From assembly GCA_937901105.1 (NCBI GenBank), contig CALCHD010000030.1, positions 1 through 15,702 of the forward strand: a DNA stretch of 15,702 nt, written 5' to 3'. Position numbers and translations under genes: made by a program. The stretch comes from an uncultured Bacteroidales bacterium (lineage in GTDB: Bacteria; Bacteroidota; Bacteroidia; Bacteroidales; UBA932). The notes below the pieces were generated by a model. It saw only the letters and a list, made by a program, of their open reading frames with translations. It searched no databases and was not told where the DNA came from. This document shows, in pieces, positions 6,184 through 13,604 of the stretch (the stretch's first letter is position 1; each line of letters starts with the position of its first letter).

Positions 6184-8811
6184 CTATTTTTTCTTTGTTC
6201 CAGCAGAAGTTTCTATCTTCCTCCCGATGATTTTTTCCGCATAATGATATTGTCTTGCAGCAGATCTTCCCTCCACCTCAATGCGGTATTGTGAATCTGA
6301 ATCTGAGGTATAGAAACTGATTGTGGCCTCACCGTTCTCATCAAGCTTTACCGCAGGGTTCCAGTACAGGGTAATGCGATTATCCTTTGCCTTAGATTTC
6401 AATCTCTCTGGAGTGTCGTATTTTGGAGAGTAGAATCTGGCTGGTTTCTGCCAGCCTAGAGGATATCCTCCAGATACGTTGTAAGGAACCTGATCTGTTC
6501 TTACATGAGGTTTAGTGCGGACCATAAGCACTGGTGACGGGTATATATCCATTGCCGTTTGAACAGTCTGATACGGTGCTGCAGAAAGTCCTGAAACATA
6601 TATTACCGATTCTATTTCATTCAATGACATCTGTAGAATACTCCATACCTCTTCTCTCATGACTGACATCCCATTCAAGTAAACTATAACAGCTCCTGTT
6701 CTGCCTGGTTTTGACATTCCTGATGCAGGTGTAAGCTTTGGCCCCATAAGGCCTCCGCCGTTATTATATCTCACACCTGGGAATGTTTCTGCAATGTATT
6801 GTCCAAGTGTATAGCTTTGTGTATATGGTTTCATAGCTATAGTATCTCTATACCAATCTCTTCTGATAGGAAAGTTTGGAATAGGAGATGGAGAGTTCTT
6901 TGGCGTTATAAGCTGTGATGTTACAACTACAGGACTCAATTCAAATGCCATTGCGTGTTCCCCATCGTCTTTATTGAAATATATGTTTTCAACAATCTTC
7001 TGGTATTTAGGAGTATACTTCACCTTTTCTCCTTTAAGCGGATATTTGTACATAGGTGCAAAATAGTCGTCTTGCAGGATAGGAGTATGTGAAGTACTTC
7101 TTCCATTCTTTCCTACTGCGCTAATGATAAATCGTGTATCCTCCGGGAAATTTACATCTTTCAAGACCCAGTATCCTGAATCAATCTGTCCCATTGCAGA
7201 GAAGTTGATAGATGGAGCAACAAAAGATACTGTGGCATTTTTAGTCAGACGCAAAGGGTTTACTACTTTACCAAATAGTGTTTGGTTGTACTCTCTTCCA
7301 AAATATGGTGTATCGCTTTTACCTTGAAGAATTTTCTCATTGTCATAATATTTCCATCCTTGAGTCTGCATAAGCAGATCACCTCTATACATTCGCATAT
7401 CAAGTGGAATAGAATCATTGAAGTACCAGGCAATATTTTCTATATATCCTTTAACTTCGCTCTTTAGCATCATATATGATTCTATATTAGTCTGTTCAAT
7501 ATTTTCCACAACTCCGGCATCATAGACTGATACTGAAAAGACATTTGTGCTGTCTGCAATTTTCCCTGGGAGTTTTAACTTGAAAGTTATTTGTTCCCTC
7601 TTTCCATACATGGTTTTATCTGCTGACAAATCAAGTTTTATTCTTTCAGGATCAGGCAATACAAGGAATGCCCTTTCTGCATATACATTCCCTTCCAAAT
7701 CAGCAACAGTAATGGAATGTATTCCAGGAGTTAAAGATTTTAACTGTAGTGAATATGTTTCTGATATCTGCTCCAGATTTCTATTAAAGTAAATTTCTGA
7801 ATTATTATGAATCATTACATGAAGATCCGTTTGGCTGGCCAGTTCGTCAGATATGGTAATTTTGAGATTGAACTTGTCTGCATCTGAATAGCTATATTTT
7901 CCTACTATATCAAAACAGCCTTCAATAGTGACTCCGCTTGATATCGCTTTCTGAAGTTTAATTTCATCATCTTCGTGGCCTAAAGTATCTTTTACGGAAG
8001 CTTTCATAGTACCTGCCGGTACCGATTTTATGATTACTTTTCCAAAGCCCAACGTGTCTGTTGAGTAATTTGCAATGACAGATCCTTTAGAGTCATATAT
8101 TTCTCCAAATACTTTAGCCCCTATTCCCCCTTGGTTTAAGCTCTTTATATATACCGTTGAACTTTTGCCAGTCACATAATTTCCACTTTCAGGTAAAAAT
8201 TGGACATCATATCTGTTTTTTGATTTATCCTGTTTGATGCTGTCTTGAGGCATCATTTCTCCAATTCTCAAATAATCTGTCCTGTTCTTTACCTTTTTAT
8301 TGCGCATTTCTCCCACAAGCTTGTCCTTCATAGGATTAGTAAGTTCCAGCTCTTTATAGAACATATACTCCGCAGGCCTGTTTAGCATCCAGTAGGTATA
8401 AGCTCTAATAATACCCCTGCCTGTAGAATTCATCTCTGGGACTACTATATGTCCTGAAAAAGAATTGTTTATTCTCTTGATTTTCTTTCTCACTGCAACA
8501 CTAGGCTCATAAAAGGCAAAATTCTTCCAGCTTGCTGCATCTCTATAAAGCTGGTCTGTAATCAGCTCAACGTATATATAATTGGACTCATCAAACTCAC
8601 TCGCATATGAAGCATTCTCCACATAGCCGCTGAACCAAATGGTATCAGTTGCAAAGTAGACGTCCTTGTCTGTATGGAGGTATACTTTTTCTGGAGAAAG
8701 AAGTTTTGAGTAATTATGAAAAAGTTCCTTCTGTTTGCTTGATTCTGTTTGTGCGCTTGCGGTTGAAAGTGACAAAGCAGCGCATATCAGCAGGGCCAGT
8801 TTTCTGTACAT
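6184..8811 (-). CDS. Secreted macroglobulin-like (MG2-type) protein with TonB-plug-like segment, paralogue 1
   Basis: This 875-residue protein has a signal peptide (MYRKLALLICAALSLSTASA, cleaved about residue 21). EKVYLHTDKDVYFATDTIWF (about 41-60) resembles the MG2 domain of alpha-2-macroglobulins. YDVQFLPESGNYV (about 201-213) marks a further beta domain often seen in such Bacteroidota proteins. Residues about 660-765 look like a TonB-receptor plug (VIVYLNGMSV, then SLNEIESVIYVSGLSAAPY), but no 22-strand barrel follows. The end (about 810-855) is a beta-sandwich-like ENGEATISFYTSDSDSQYRIEVEG. No thioester motif was seen. It should lie in the periplasm or at the outer membrane; a role in assembly or binding there is only inferred. 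It is closely related to the gene at 9178-11889, but the signal peptides differ. The convergent hairpin at 6131-6165 ends it. Confidence 0.82.
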   Translation of the reverse strand: MYRKLALLICAALSLSTASAQTESSKQKELFHNYSKLLSPEKVYLHTDKDVYFATDTIWFSGYVENASYASEFDESNYIYVELITDQLYRDAASWKNFAFYEPSVAVRKKIKRINNSFSGHIVVPEMNSTGRGIIRAYTYWMLNRPAEYMFYKELELTNPMKDKLVGEMRNKKVKNRTDYLRIGEMMPQDSIKQDKSKNRYDVQFLPESGNYVTGKSSTVYIKSLNQGGIGAKVFGEIYDSKGSVIANYSTDTLGFGKVIIKSVPAGTMKASVKDTLGHEDDEIKLQKAISSGVTIEGCFDIVGKYSYSDADKFNLKITISDELASQTDLHVMIHNNSEIYFNRNLEQISETYSLQLKSLTPGIHSITVADLEGNVYAERAFLVLPDPERIKLDLSADKTMYGKREQITFKLKLPGKIADSTNVFSVSVYDAGVVENIEQTNIESYMMLKSEVKGYIENIAWYFNDSIPLDMRMYRGDLLMQTQGWKYYDNEKILQGKSDTPYFGREYNQTLFGKVVNPLRLTKNATVSFVAPSINFSAMGQIDSGYWVLKDVNFPEDTRFIISAVGKNGRSTSHTPILQDDYFAPMYKYPLKGEKVKYTPKYQKIVENIYFNKDDGEHAMAFELSPVVVTSQLITPKNSPSPIPNFPIRRDWYRDTIAMKPYTQSYTLGQYIAETFPGVRYNNGGGLMGPKLTPASGMSKPGRTGAVIVYLNGMSVMREEVWSILQMSLNEIESVIYVSGLSAAPYQTVQTAMDIYPSPVLMVRTKPHVRTDQVPYNVSGGYPLGWQKPARFYSPKYDTPERLKSKAKDNRITLYWNPAVKLDENGEATISFYTSDSDSQYRIEVEGRSAARQYHYAEKIIGRKIETSAGTKKK

Positions 8812-8840
8812 ATATAGTGCTTTTAAGTTATTCTTTTAAG

Positions 8841-8848
8841 CAAAAATA
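8841..8848 (-). promoter_or_regulatory. -7 box for paralogue 1
   Basis: Read on the minus strand this is TATTTTTG, a match to TAnnTTTG, 29 bp before the ATG. I found no TTTG at the usual distance upstream, so the promoter would be weak or activator-dependent. The same octamer stands before paralogue 2. Confidence 0.45.
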
Positions 8849-9004
8849 CATGATAAAAATTTTACATGTGCATTTTTCAAGAAAATTTAACCAATTGACT
8901 ATCTGTGTTTTAATAAATTTTATACAGTAGTAAATCAGGCAATGTTTAACATTTAATCCAATTGGGTACGTTTCCCCAACGAAATGTCTCCACCTCAAGA
9001 CCTC

Positions 9005-9126
9005 CGGCACATATTGGTATGATTTTGTGCCCAGGCAGGTATCCCAACCCCCTCCCGGGCACATTCGGATACCATTCTGTGCCCACAACACAACTGTCGG
9101 GAACAAAATTACATGAAATTGTTCCC
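9005..9126. repeat. Cluster of three related 28-bp palindromes in the gap between the two paralogues
   Basis: This fills part of the 366-bp gene-free stretch 8812-9177. Units lie at 9005-9032, 9057-9084 and 9099-9126, each exactly 28 bp. The terminal 7-mers are CGGCACA/TGTGCCC, GGGCACA/TGTGCCC and GGGAACA/TGTTCCC. The third unit differs from the second by A for C in the left arm and T for G in the right arm, so pairing is kept. The inner 14 bp differ, although the first two units share ATTYTGTGCCCA. Spacers are 24 and 14 bp. They look like REP-type intergenic palindromes. The open frames of 63 and 104 codons crossing them are by-products. Elsewhere in the gap I see the -7 box at 8841-8848 and AT-rich sequence. 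Confidence 0.7.
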
Positions 9127-9131
9127 GACAG
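9094..9131. terminator. Extended hairpin of the third palindrome, possible end of paralogue 2 transcript
   Basis: The third 28-bp unit is lengthened by CTGTC/GACAG to give perfect 13-bp arms (9094-9106 and 9119-9131) around a 12-nt loop. It lies 47 bp downstream of the paralogue 2 stop on the minus strand. No T tract follows on that strand, so termination is a guess; 3' end protection is equally possible. Confidence 0.45.
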
Positions 9132-9177
9132 AATATTAACATTCCCCCTCTAGCAACACATAGCTGCAGGAGTGCAA

Positions 9178-11889
9178 TTATTTCCTCCTTGAAGCCGGTT
9201 CACTATTCTCCTTCCTCTCAATTACCTTCTCCACATAATGATACTGTCTTGCAGCAGATCTTCCTTCCACCTCAATGCGGTATTGCGAGTCTGAATCGGA
9301 GGTGTAGAAGCTGATTGTAGCCTCACCGTTCTCATCAAGCTTCACCGCAGGGTTCCAGTACAGGGTGATGCGGTTGTCTTTGGCCTTGGATCTCTTGCTC
9401 TCCGGTGTATCGTATTTTGGAGAGTAGAATCTGGCTGGTTTCTGCCAACCTAGAGGGTAAGCACTGGTAACGTTATATGGAACCAAGTCTGTCCTTACAT
9501 GAGGTTTTGTTCTCACCATCAGCACAGGAAATGAGAAAAGTTCACCCATCTCAAATGCTGGCTGGAATGGAGCTGCAGCCAAGCCCGATACATATACAAT
9601 TGACTCAACTTCAGATAAAGGGATATTGAGTACTGAATATACTGACTGCTCTCCCATTGCAGGCACATACATACCATTAAGATAAGTCAATACTACACCC
9701 CATCTGCCTGGTGCTAACGGATATCCTCTGCCATTCATACTTGCCGGAGATTTTTTAGGACCTATAAGCACTCCTGCCGGTATAGGTTCACCATTTAAAT
9801 CTCTTGGTTTTTCAACTCTCTCTCCAAAACCGCCATAATACTCTCTCACACCTGGGTATGCCTGCGTGACATATTGTCCCACAGTATAGCTTCTTGAATA
9901 TGGTTTCATATCCAGCGAATCCCTAATCCACTCTCTTCTCAACGGATAATTTGGGAGAGGTGCCGGTGAGTTCTTTAGGGTAACCAGCTGTGATGTTACA
10001 ACAATCGGGTTCAGTTCAAATGCCATTGCGTGCTCGCCGTCATCTTTGCTGTAATAGATTGATTCAACAGTAGTAGTGAATTTTGGGGTATACTTGACTT
10101 TCTCTGTTTTTACCGGATACTCATACATTGGGGCAAACCAGTCATTCTGCAATACCGGAGTATGAGTCTGACTCTTGCCATTTTTGCCCACTGCACTTAC
10201 AATGAATCTGGTATTTTCTGGAAAATCCACATCCTTTAGTACAAAGTAACCGGAATCAATTTGCCCCATTGCCCTGAAATTTATAGACTGTGCTATAAAT
10301 GAAACCGTAGCTTTCTTTGTAAGGCCAATAGGATTTACCACCTTGCCGAAAAGTGTCTGCTTGTACTCGCGGCCAAAGTAAGGAGTTTCACTCTTGCCTT
10401 GCAGAATCTTCTCTGTATCATAATATCTCCAGCCGTGAGTCTGCATAAGCATATCCGCCCTCTGCATTCTTGCAGCCAATGATATTGTATCAGTGAAGTA
10501 CCACTCAATGTTCTCAATATAACCTTTAAGCTCACTCTTGAGAAGCATATAAGATGGCAGAGTTGTTTTCTCGCTATTGTCTGCTATACCCATATCGGTA
10601 ACGGAAACGGAGAAGTTGGATGAGCTGCCAAGCATATCTTTTGGAAGCTTTATCTTCACATTCATCTGCTCCCTCTTGCCGTATTGTTCTTGTTGTGTTC
10701 CAATAGACAACGCTTCTTTTTGGGATGGGAGAACCACAAACGGCCTTTCCGCATATACATTGCCTCTTGCATCCACTACTGAAATGGAATGTATTCCTGG
10801 AGTCAATTGCAGCAGACCAAGAGCAATTTTCTCTTCTGCTTTTGAAAGCTGTTTGCTGTAATAGATTTCTGAACCGTTATGAAGATAGATATGCAATGAG
10901 TTGGATAGTAAAGTTTCTGAAGTGCTGATCATGAAAACTGCCTTGTCTTCATTAGCATATTCCTGTGCACTTACATTCAACGAGCCGTTAATGGTAACAC
11001 CGCTGGCCAATGCTTGTGGTAGCTTCACCTTCTTTCCTTCATATCCCAATGTATCCTTTACTGTTGCAGTAAGCTTTCCTTGCGGCAAAGATGCTATAAC
11101 AGTCTTTCCAAATCCAAGTGAATCTGTATTGTAGCTGGCTATAACATTATTGTCTGAATCCACAATCTCACCAAAAACAGCTGCACCTGCTCCTCCTTGT
11201 CCAATAGCTTTTATATATACTATAGCCTTTTCTCCTGATACATAATTCCCGCTTTCCGGAAGAAATTGCACATCATAGCGTTCTTTCTCATCCTTGCCGG
11301 ACTCTGTCTTCTTCTTGTCGTCTGGAGAAAGTTCTCCTATTCTCAAATAATCCTTCTTGTGTTTTACCTTTTTCTCGGCCATAGCTGCTACCAGCTTGTC
11401 CTTCATTGGGTTGGCAAGCTCAAGCTCCTTGTAGAACATATATTCAGCTGGTCTGTTTAGCATCCAGTAAGTATATGCCCTTATGACAGCCCTGCCTGTA
11501 GAGTTCATTTCAGGAACTACTATATGTCCCTGAAAATTGTTGCCAATGCGGCGGATCTTTTTTCTTACTACCACCTCCTTCACATACTCTGCATATTCAG
11601 AAAGACTCCTTTCATTTTTATAAAGCTGGTCATTTATCAGCTCTACATAAATGTAGTTTGACTCTTCAAACTCACTTGTGTAGGAAGCATTCTCCACATA
11701 GCCGCTGAACCAGATGGTATCAGTTGCAAAGTAGACATCCTTGTCTGTGTGAAGGTATACCTTTTCCGGAGAAAGGAGCTTTGAGTAATTGTGGAACATT
11801 TCCTGCTGTTTGTCCTGGGCGGAAATGTTGCCGGTGATTATAAGTTGTGCCAGAATTATGGCAAGATAGAGGAAATGTGACTTTTTCAT
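9178..11889 (-). CDS. Secreted macroglobulin-like (MG2-type) protein with TonB-plug-like segment, paralogue 2
   Basis: This 903-residue relative of the 6184-8811 product has the same layout: a signal peptide (MKKSHFLYLAIILAQLIITG, cleaved about residue 24), the MG2-like EKVYLHTDKDVYFATDTIWF, the VQFLPESGNYVSG domain, a plug-like region (about 680-790, with LTYLNGMYVP and PLSEVESIVYVSGLAAAPF) and the C-terminal beta domain. The regions after the signal peptide and at the C-terminus are almost identical between the two, whereas the middle is clearly diverged. Compared with paralogue 1 the plug-like segment carries roughly 25 extra residues, including GEPIPAGVLIGPKK. No receptor barrel, thioester or protease motif is visible. 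The gene has its own -7 box and a palindrome upstream. A tandem duplication with later gene conversion fits. Its function is unknown. Confidence 0.82.
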   Translation of the reverse strand: MKKSHFLYLAIILAQLIITGNISAQDKQQEMFHNYSKLLSPEKVYLHTDKDVYFATDTIWFSGYVENASYTSEFEESNYIYVELINDQLYKNERSLSEYAEYVKEVVVRKKIRRIGNNFQGHIVVPEMNSTGRAVIRAYTYWMLNRPAEYMFYKELELANPMKDKLVAAMAEKKVKHKKDYLRIGELSPDDKKKTESGKDEKERYDVQFLPESGNYVSGEKAIVYIKAIGQGGAGAAVFGEIVDSDNNVIASYNTDSLGFGKTVIASLPQGKLTATVKDTLGYEGKKVKLPQALASGVTINGSLNVSAQEYANEDKAVFMISTSETLLSNSLHIYLHNGSEIYYSKQLSKAEEKIALGLLQLTPGIHSISVVDARGNVYAERPFVVLPSQKEALSIGTQQEQYGKREQMNVKIKLPKDMLGSSSNFSVSVTDMGIADNSEKTTLPSYMLLKSELKGYIENIEWYFTDTISLAARMQRADMLMQTHGWRYYDTEKILQGKSETPYFGREYKQTLFGKVVNPIGLTKKATVSFIAQSINFRAMGQIDSGYFVLKDVDFPENTRFIVSAVGKNGKSQTHTPVLQNDWFAPMYEYPVKTEKVKYTPKFTTTVESIYYSKDDGEHAMAFELNPIVVTSQLVTLKNSPAPLPNYPLRREWIRDSLDMKPYSRSYTVGQYVTQAYPGVREYYGGFGERVEKPRDLNGEPIPAGVLIGPKKSPASMNGRGYPLAPGRWGVVLTYLNGMYVPAMGEQSVYSVLNIPLSEVESIVYVSGLAAAPFQPAFEMGELFSFPVLMVRTKPHVRTDLVPYNVTSAYPLGWQKPARFYSPKYDTPESKRSKAKDNRITLYWNPAVKLDENGEATISFYTSDSDSQYRIEVEGRSAARQYHYVEKVIERKENSEPASRRK

Positions 11890-11915
11890 ATGTTTTGCTG
11901 TTTTTGTCTTTACTG

Positions 11916-11923
11916 CAAAAATA
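11916..11923 (-). promoter_or_regulatory. -7 box for paralogue 2
   Basis: The minus strand reads TATTTTTG (TAnnTTTG) 26 bp before the ATG. A proper TTTG at the -33 distance is missing; instead the palindrome at 11946-11961 begins 23 bp upstream of the box, which suggests an activator site or operator. Confidence 0.5.
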
Positions 11924-11944
11924 TGTAAAGGAAACCTCTTGAAT

Positions 11945-11962
11945 ATTACACAAAAGTGTAAT
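11945..11962. promoter_or_regulatory. Palindrome ATTACAC-AAAA-GTGTAAT (site 1)
   Basis: A perfect 7-bp-arm palindrome in the paralogue 2 upstream region. The 17-mer ACACAAAAGTGTAATTT starting at 11948 recurs exactly at 13604-13620 and, inverted, inside the site at 11985-12001. It is a candidate operator. Confidence 0.6.
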
Positions 11963-11971
11963 TTGGAAAAT

Positions 11972-11979
11972 GGGGGGGG
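11972..11979 (+). repeat. Homopolymer of eight G between two inverted palindromes
   Basis: A G8 run stands in the divergent intergenic region of paralogue 2 and the ORF6N gene, in otherwise AT-rich sequence. Such tracts can change length by slipped-strand mispairing. Confidence 0.9.
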
Positions 11980-11984
11980 TAAAA

Positions 11985-12001
11985 ATTACACTTTTGTGTA
12001 G
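11985..12001. promoter_or_regulatory. Palindrome ATTACAC-TTTT-GTGTAG (site 2)
   Basis: An inverted copy of site 1 with one end base changed. It lies 113 bp upstream of the ORF6N ATG. Sites 1 and 2 face each other across 22 bp containing the G8 tract. No TAnnTTTG box stands 23 bp from it in either direction, unlike sites 1 and 3. Confidence 0.5.
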
Positions 12002-12021
12002 TTGCTAAAATTAGCAATTTT

Positions 12022-12057
12022 AGAAAAAGAAAAACTTTTTCAGGTTTTTCTTTTTCT
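12022..12057. promoter_or_regulatory. Perfect 14-bp-arm inverted repeat upstream of ORF6N gene
   Basis: AGAAAAAGAAAAAC (12022-12035) pairs perfectly with 12044-12057 around 8 nt. It ends 57 bp before the ATG. Directly before it is a smaller repeat, TTGCTA/TAGCAA (12002-12007, 12012-12017). It may be a leader hairpin of the ORF6N mRNA or an operator. A weak -7-like TAGATTTA follows at about 12084. Confidence 0.5.
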
Positions 12058-12114
12058 GGCATGATTTCTAAAATAAACGACATAGATTTAAAGCCAAATT
12101 AAAATGATTGTATT

Positions 12115-12702
12115 ATGGAGCTGGAGATTATCAGGAGTAAGATTTATGAGATCCGCGGGCAACGGGTAATGTTGGACAGGGATTTGGCACAAATGTACGG
12201 TGTGGAAACAAAAGTTTTAAACCAGGCAGTAAGGCGAAACTTGGAAAGATTTCCCGAAGATTTTATGTTTGAATTAACAAAAGATGAGTATAACACCTTG
12301 GAAATCAGTTCAAGGTCACAAATTGTGACCTTGAACAATAAAAGAGGTACAAATATCAAATATGCTCCGCTGGCATTCACTGAACAAGGTGTTGCGATGT
12401 TGAGCAGTGTCCTTAAATCAAGCACTGCAATACAAATAAACATTTCTATAATGCGTGCCTTTGTAACAATGCGCAATTACGTATCTTCTGTTTCAACAAT
12501 AACACCAGATCTTGCAGAATTCAAAGAACGCCTGTTGCAAATTGAGCAATCCTGTAAGGATAATGCAGATGCGGTAAATGACCTTTCAGAAGATATTCAA
12601 AACGAACTTGATGATATATACCTTGCAATGTCGCAACTTGCAGCCAAACAAAAGGAAATTAACAGCGAATCACCAAGACCTCGTATTGGGTTTAAGAAAT
12701 AG
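12115..12702 (+). CDS. ORF6N-domain protein (KilA/antirepressor-like)
   Basis: This 195-residue protein has an N-terminal ORF6N domain (about 8-95). Characteristic segments are IRGQRVMLDRDLAQMYGVETKVLNQAVRRNLERFP and FMFELTKDEY, then YAPLAFTEQGVAMLSSVLKS and AIQINISIMRAFVTMRNYV. ORF6N domains are DNA-binding modules found in phage antirepressors, and single chromosomal copies are common in Bacteroidota. The C-terminal part (about 130-180) is charged and helical, probably a coiled coil for oligomerisation, and ends in a basic tail. The TAG stop lies inside the left arm of its own terminator. No phage genes surround it, so it is either a remnant or an independent regulator. Its target is unknown; the palindromes just upstream are possible self-binding sites. 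Confidence 0.9.
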   Translation: MELEIIRSKIYEIRGQRVMLDRDLAQMYGVETKVLNQAVRRNLERFPEDFMFELTKDEYNTLEISSRSQIVTLNNKRGTNIKYAPLAFTEQGVAMLSSVLKSSTAIQINISIMRAFVTMRNYVSSVSTITPDLAEFKERLLQIEQSCKDNADAVNDLSEDIQNELDDIYLAMSQLAAKQKEINSESPRPRIGFKK

Positions 12703-12725
12703 CGGTTACCCGCTATTTCTTTTTT
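12694..12725 (+). terminator. Rho-independent terminator of the ORF6N gene
   Basis: A 12-bp stem (12694-12705 with 12710-12721, arm AAGAAATAGCGG) with loop TTAC is followed by Ts to 12725. It includes the stop codon at 12700-12702. The T tract then runs into the remnant of a third paralogue. Confidence 0.9.
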
Positions 12726-12786
12726 CGTTTGTCCGTTCCACCTTCCTTTCAATAATCCTCTCCGCATAGTGATACTGTCGGGAAGC
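12706..12786 (-). pseudogene. C-terminal remnant of a third MG2-type paralogue
   Basis: The minus-strand frame ending at the TAA complementary to 12706-12708 reads ASRQYHYAERIIERKVE, then RTNEKRNSG and stop. Paralogue 1 has AARQYHYAEKIIGRKIE and paralogue 2 AARQYHYVEKVIERKEN at the same distance from their C-termini. The nucleotide match is also clear around 12741-12783 (for example, CCGCATARTGATA is shared with paralogue 1). Upstream the similarity stops at about 12786, 8 bp from the ThiF-like stop codon at 12794-12796. No start codon or body of the gene remains. It is a fragment left by a rearrangement at this end of the tandem array. Confidence 0.8.
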
Positions 12787-12793
12787 AAATGTT

Positions 12794-13549
12794 TTATGCC
12801 GGATCGCAGCGTAGTGACGAGAAGTAGAATTTTGGGAAGAATTTGACTTCTTTACCTGTGACGATGTCAAATAATACATTTACACAGTGTCCTGCCAGAA
12901 CCCATGAGGCTACGGATAATTGTGGCAGCTGGCATTGCATGTCTTCTTGTCTGTATGTGTCTATAATTTGGTTGAGCCATCTGTTTGGCATATCCCAGAA
13001 TGCACTATATCTTGATACGTAGTCAGCCAGTGTGATATCAAAGCCTTCATTGGAAGATGCTATTTCTGTAAGCTGGTATCCTCCAGGTTTGACAATTGTG
13101 AGGAATGCACCCCAACCAAAATTGTATGGATGTAGTACGGGTATCTTTTTCTGTGAACACAGCTGGTCAAATACAAATGCGATATCGTTGCTGAATGGGA
13201 TTGTGTTAATTGCAATCTTTACATCTTTAAGTAGCCCAATGATGTTATCATTGTCGGGATCAATGTTATGAAACTGGATGTTGGCAGAAGGATTTATGCG
13301 CAACAGCCTTTTGGCAAGACGCTCTGCCTTAAATTTACCGATGTCGGCTTTTGTATAGTTGTGTGCATTTAGATTGCATTCTTCTACTTTTCCTCCATCT
13401 GCTATAACGATGTCTTCAAAGCCGATACGTAGGGCACACTCTGCAATTACGCTTCCAATTTCAGCTCCAGCAATCAAAATGCGTGTCTCTTTTATTTTTT
13501 CCTGCTCGTCTTGGGTGATGTAAATCCTGTTGCAATTGTATCTGTCCAT
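12794..13549 (-). CDS. ThiF/MoeB/E1-like protein with degenerate adenylation site
   Basis: The 251-residue protein has the E1-type Rossmann fold: ILIAGAEIGSVIAECALRIGFEDIVIAD, CNLNAHNYTKADIGKFKAERLAKRLLRINP. Family members adenylate a carboxylate end of a ubiquitin-like or sulfur-carrier protein. Here several usual residues are changed: the glycine loop has E30, the second Asp of D-x-D is G53 (D51 is kept), and the Arg-Gln of NLNRQNY is A62-H63. The lysine K74 is kept. The C-terminal half (HPYNFGWGAFLTIVKPGG, then QLPQLSVASWVLAGHCVNVLFDIVTGK) resembles stand-alone ThiF-like proteins of Bacteroidota, but there is no CxxC zinc pair. It may have lost ATP use, or it may bind another nucleotide. 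No ubiquitin-like gene lies nearby. The stop is 8 bp from the third-paralogue remnant. Confidence 0.75.
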   Translation of the reverse strand: MDRYNCNRIYITQDEQEKIKETRILIAGAEIGSVIAECALRIGFEDIVIADGGKVEECNLNAHNYTKADIGKFKAERLAKRLLRINPSANIQFHNIDPDNDNIIGLLKDVKIAINTIPFSNDIAFVFDQLCSQKKIPVLHPYNFGWGAFLTIVKPGGYQLTEIASSNEGFDITLADYVSRYSAFWDMPNRWLNQIIDTYRQEDMQCQLPQLSVASWVLAGHCVNVLFDIVTGKEVKFFPKFYFSSLRCDPA

Positions 13550-13571
13550 AATGCCTTGATTTTTGTATAGG

Positions 13572-13604
13572 CAAAATTAGGTTGAGATTTTCAAATGACT
13601 GCAA
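13572..13604 (-). promoter_or_regulatory. Promoter for the ThiF-like gene
   Basis: The minus strand has TAATTTTG (13579-13572, TAnnTTTG) 22 bp before the ATG, with a partial -33 TTG at 13604-13602, spacer 22 bp. The -33 position overlaps the palindrome at 13602-13617. Confidence 0.55.

Noticed and set aside
9005..9126. Three similar repeats as a short CRISPR array
   Set aside because: Units differ inside, spacers are 24 and 14 bp, and there are no cas genes; they are palindromes of an intergenic repeat family.
8828..9153. Open frames on both strands in the gap between the large paralogues
   Set aside because: They arise from the palindromic repeats, have no family match, and carry no plausible start context.
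12597..12788. A 63-codon minus-strand frame across the third-paralogue remnant
   Set aside because: It is in the wrong frame; the frame with homology to the paralogue tails is the one ending at 12706.
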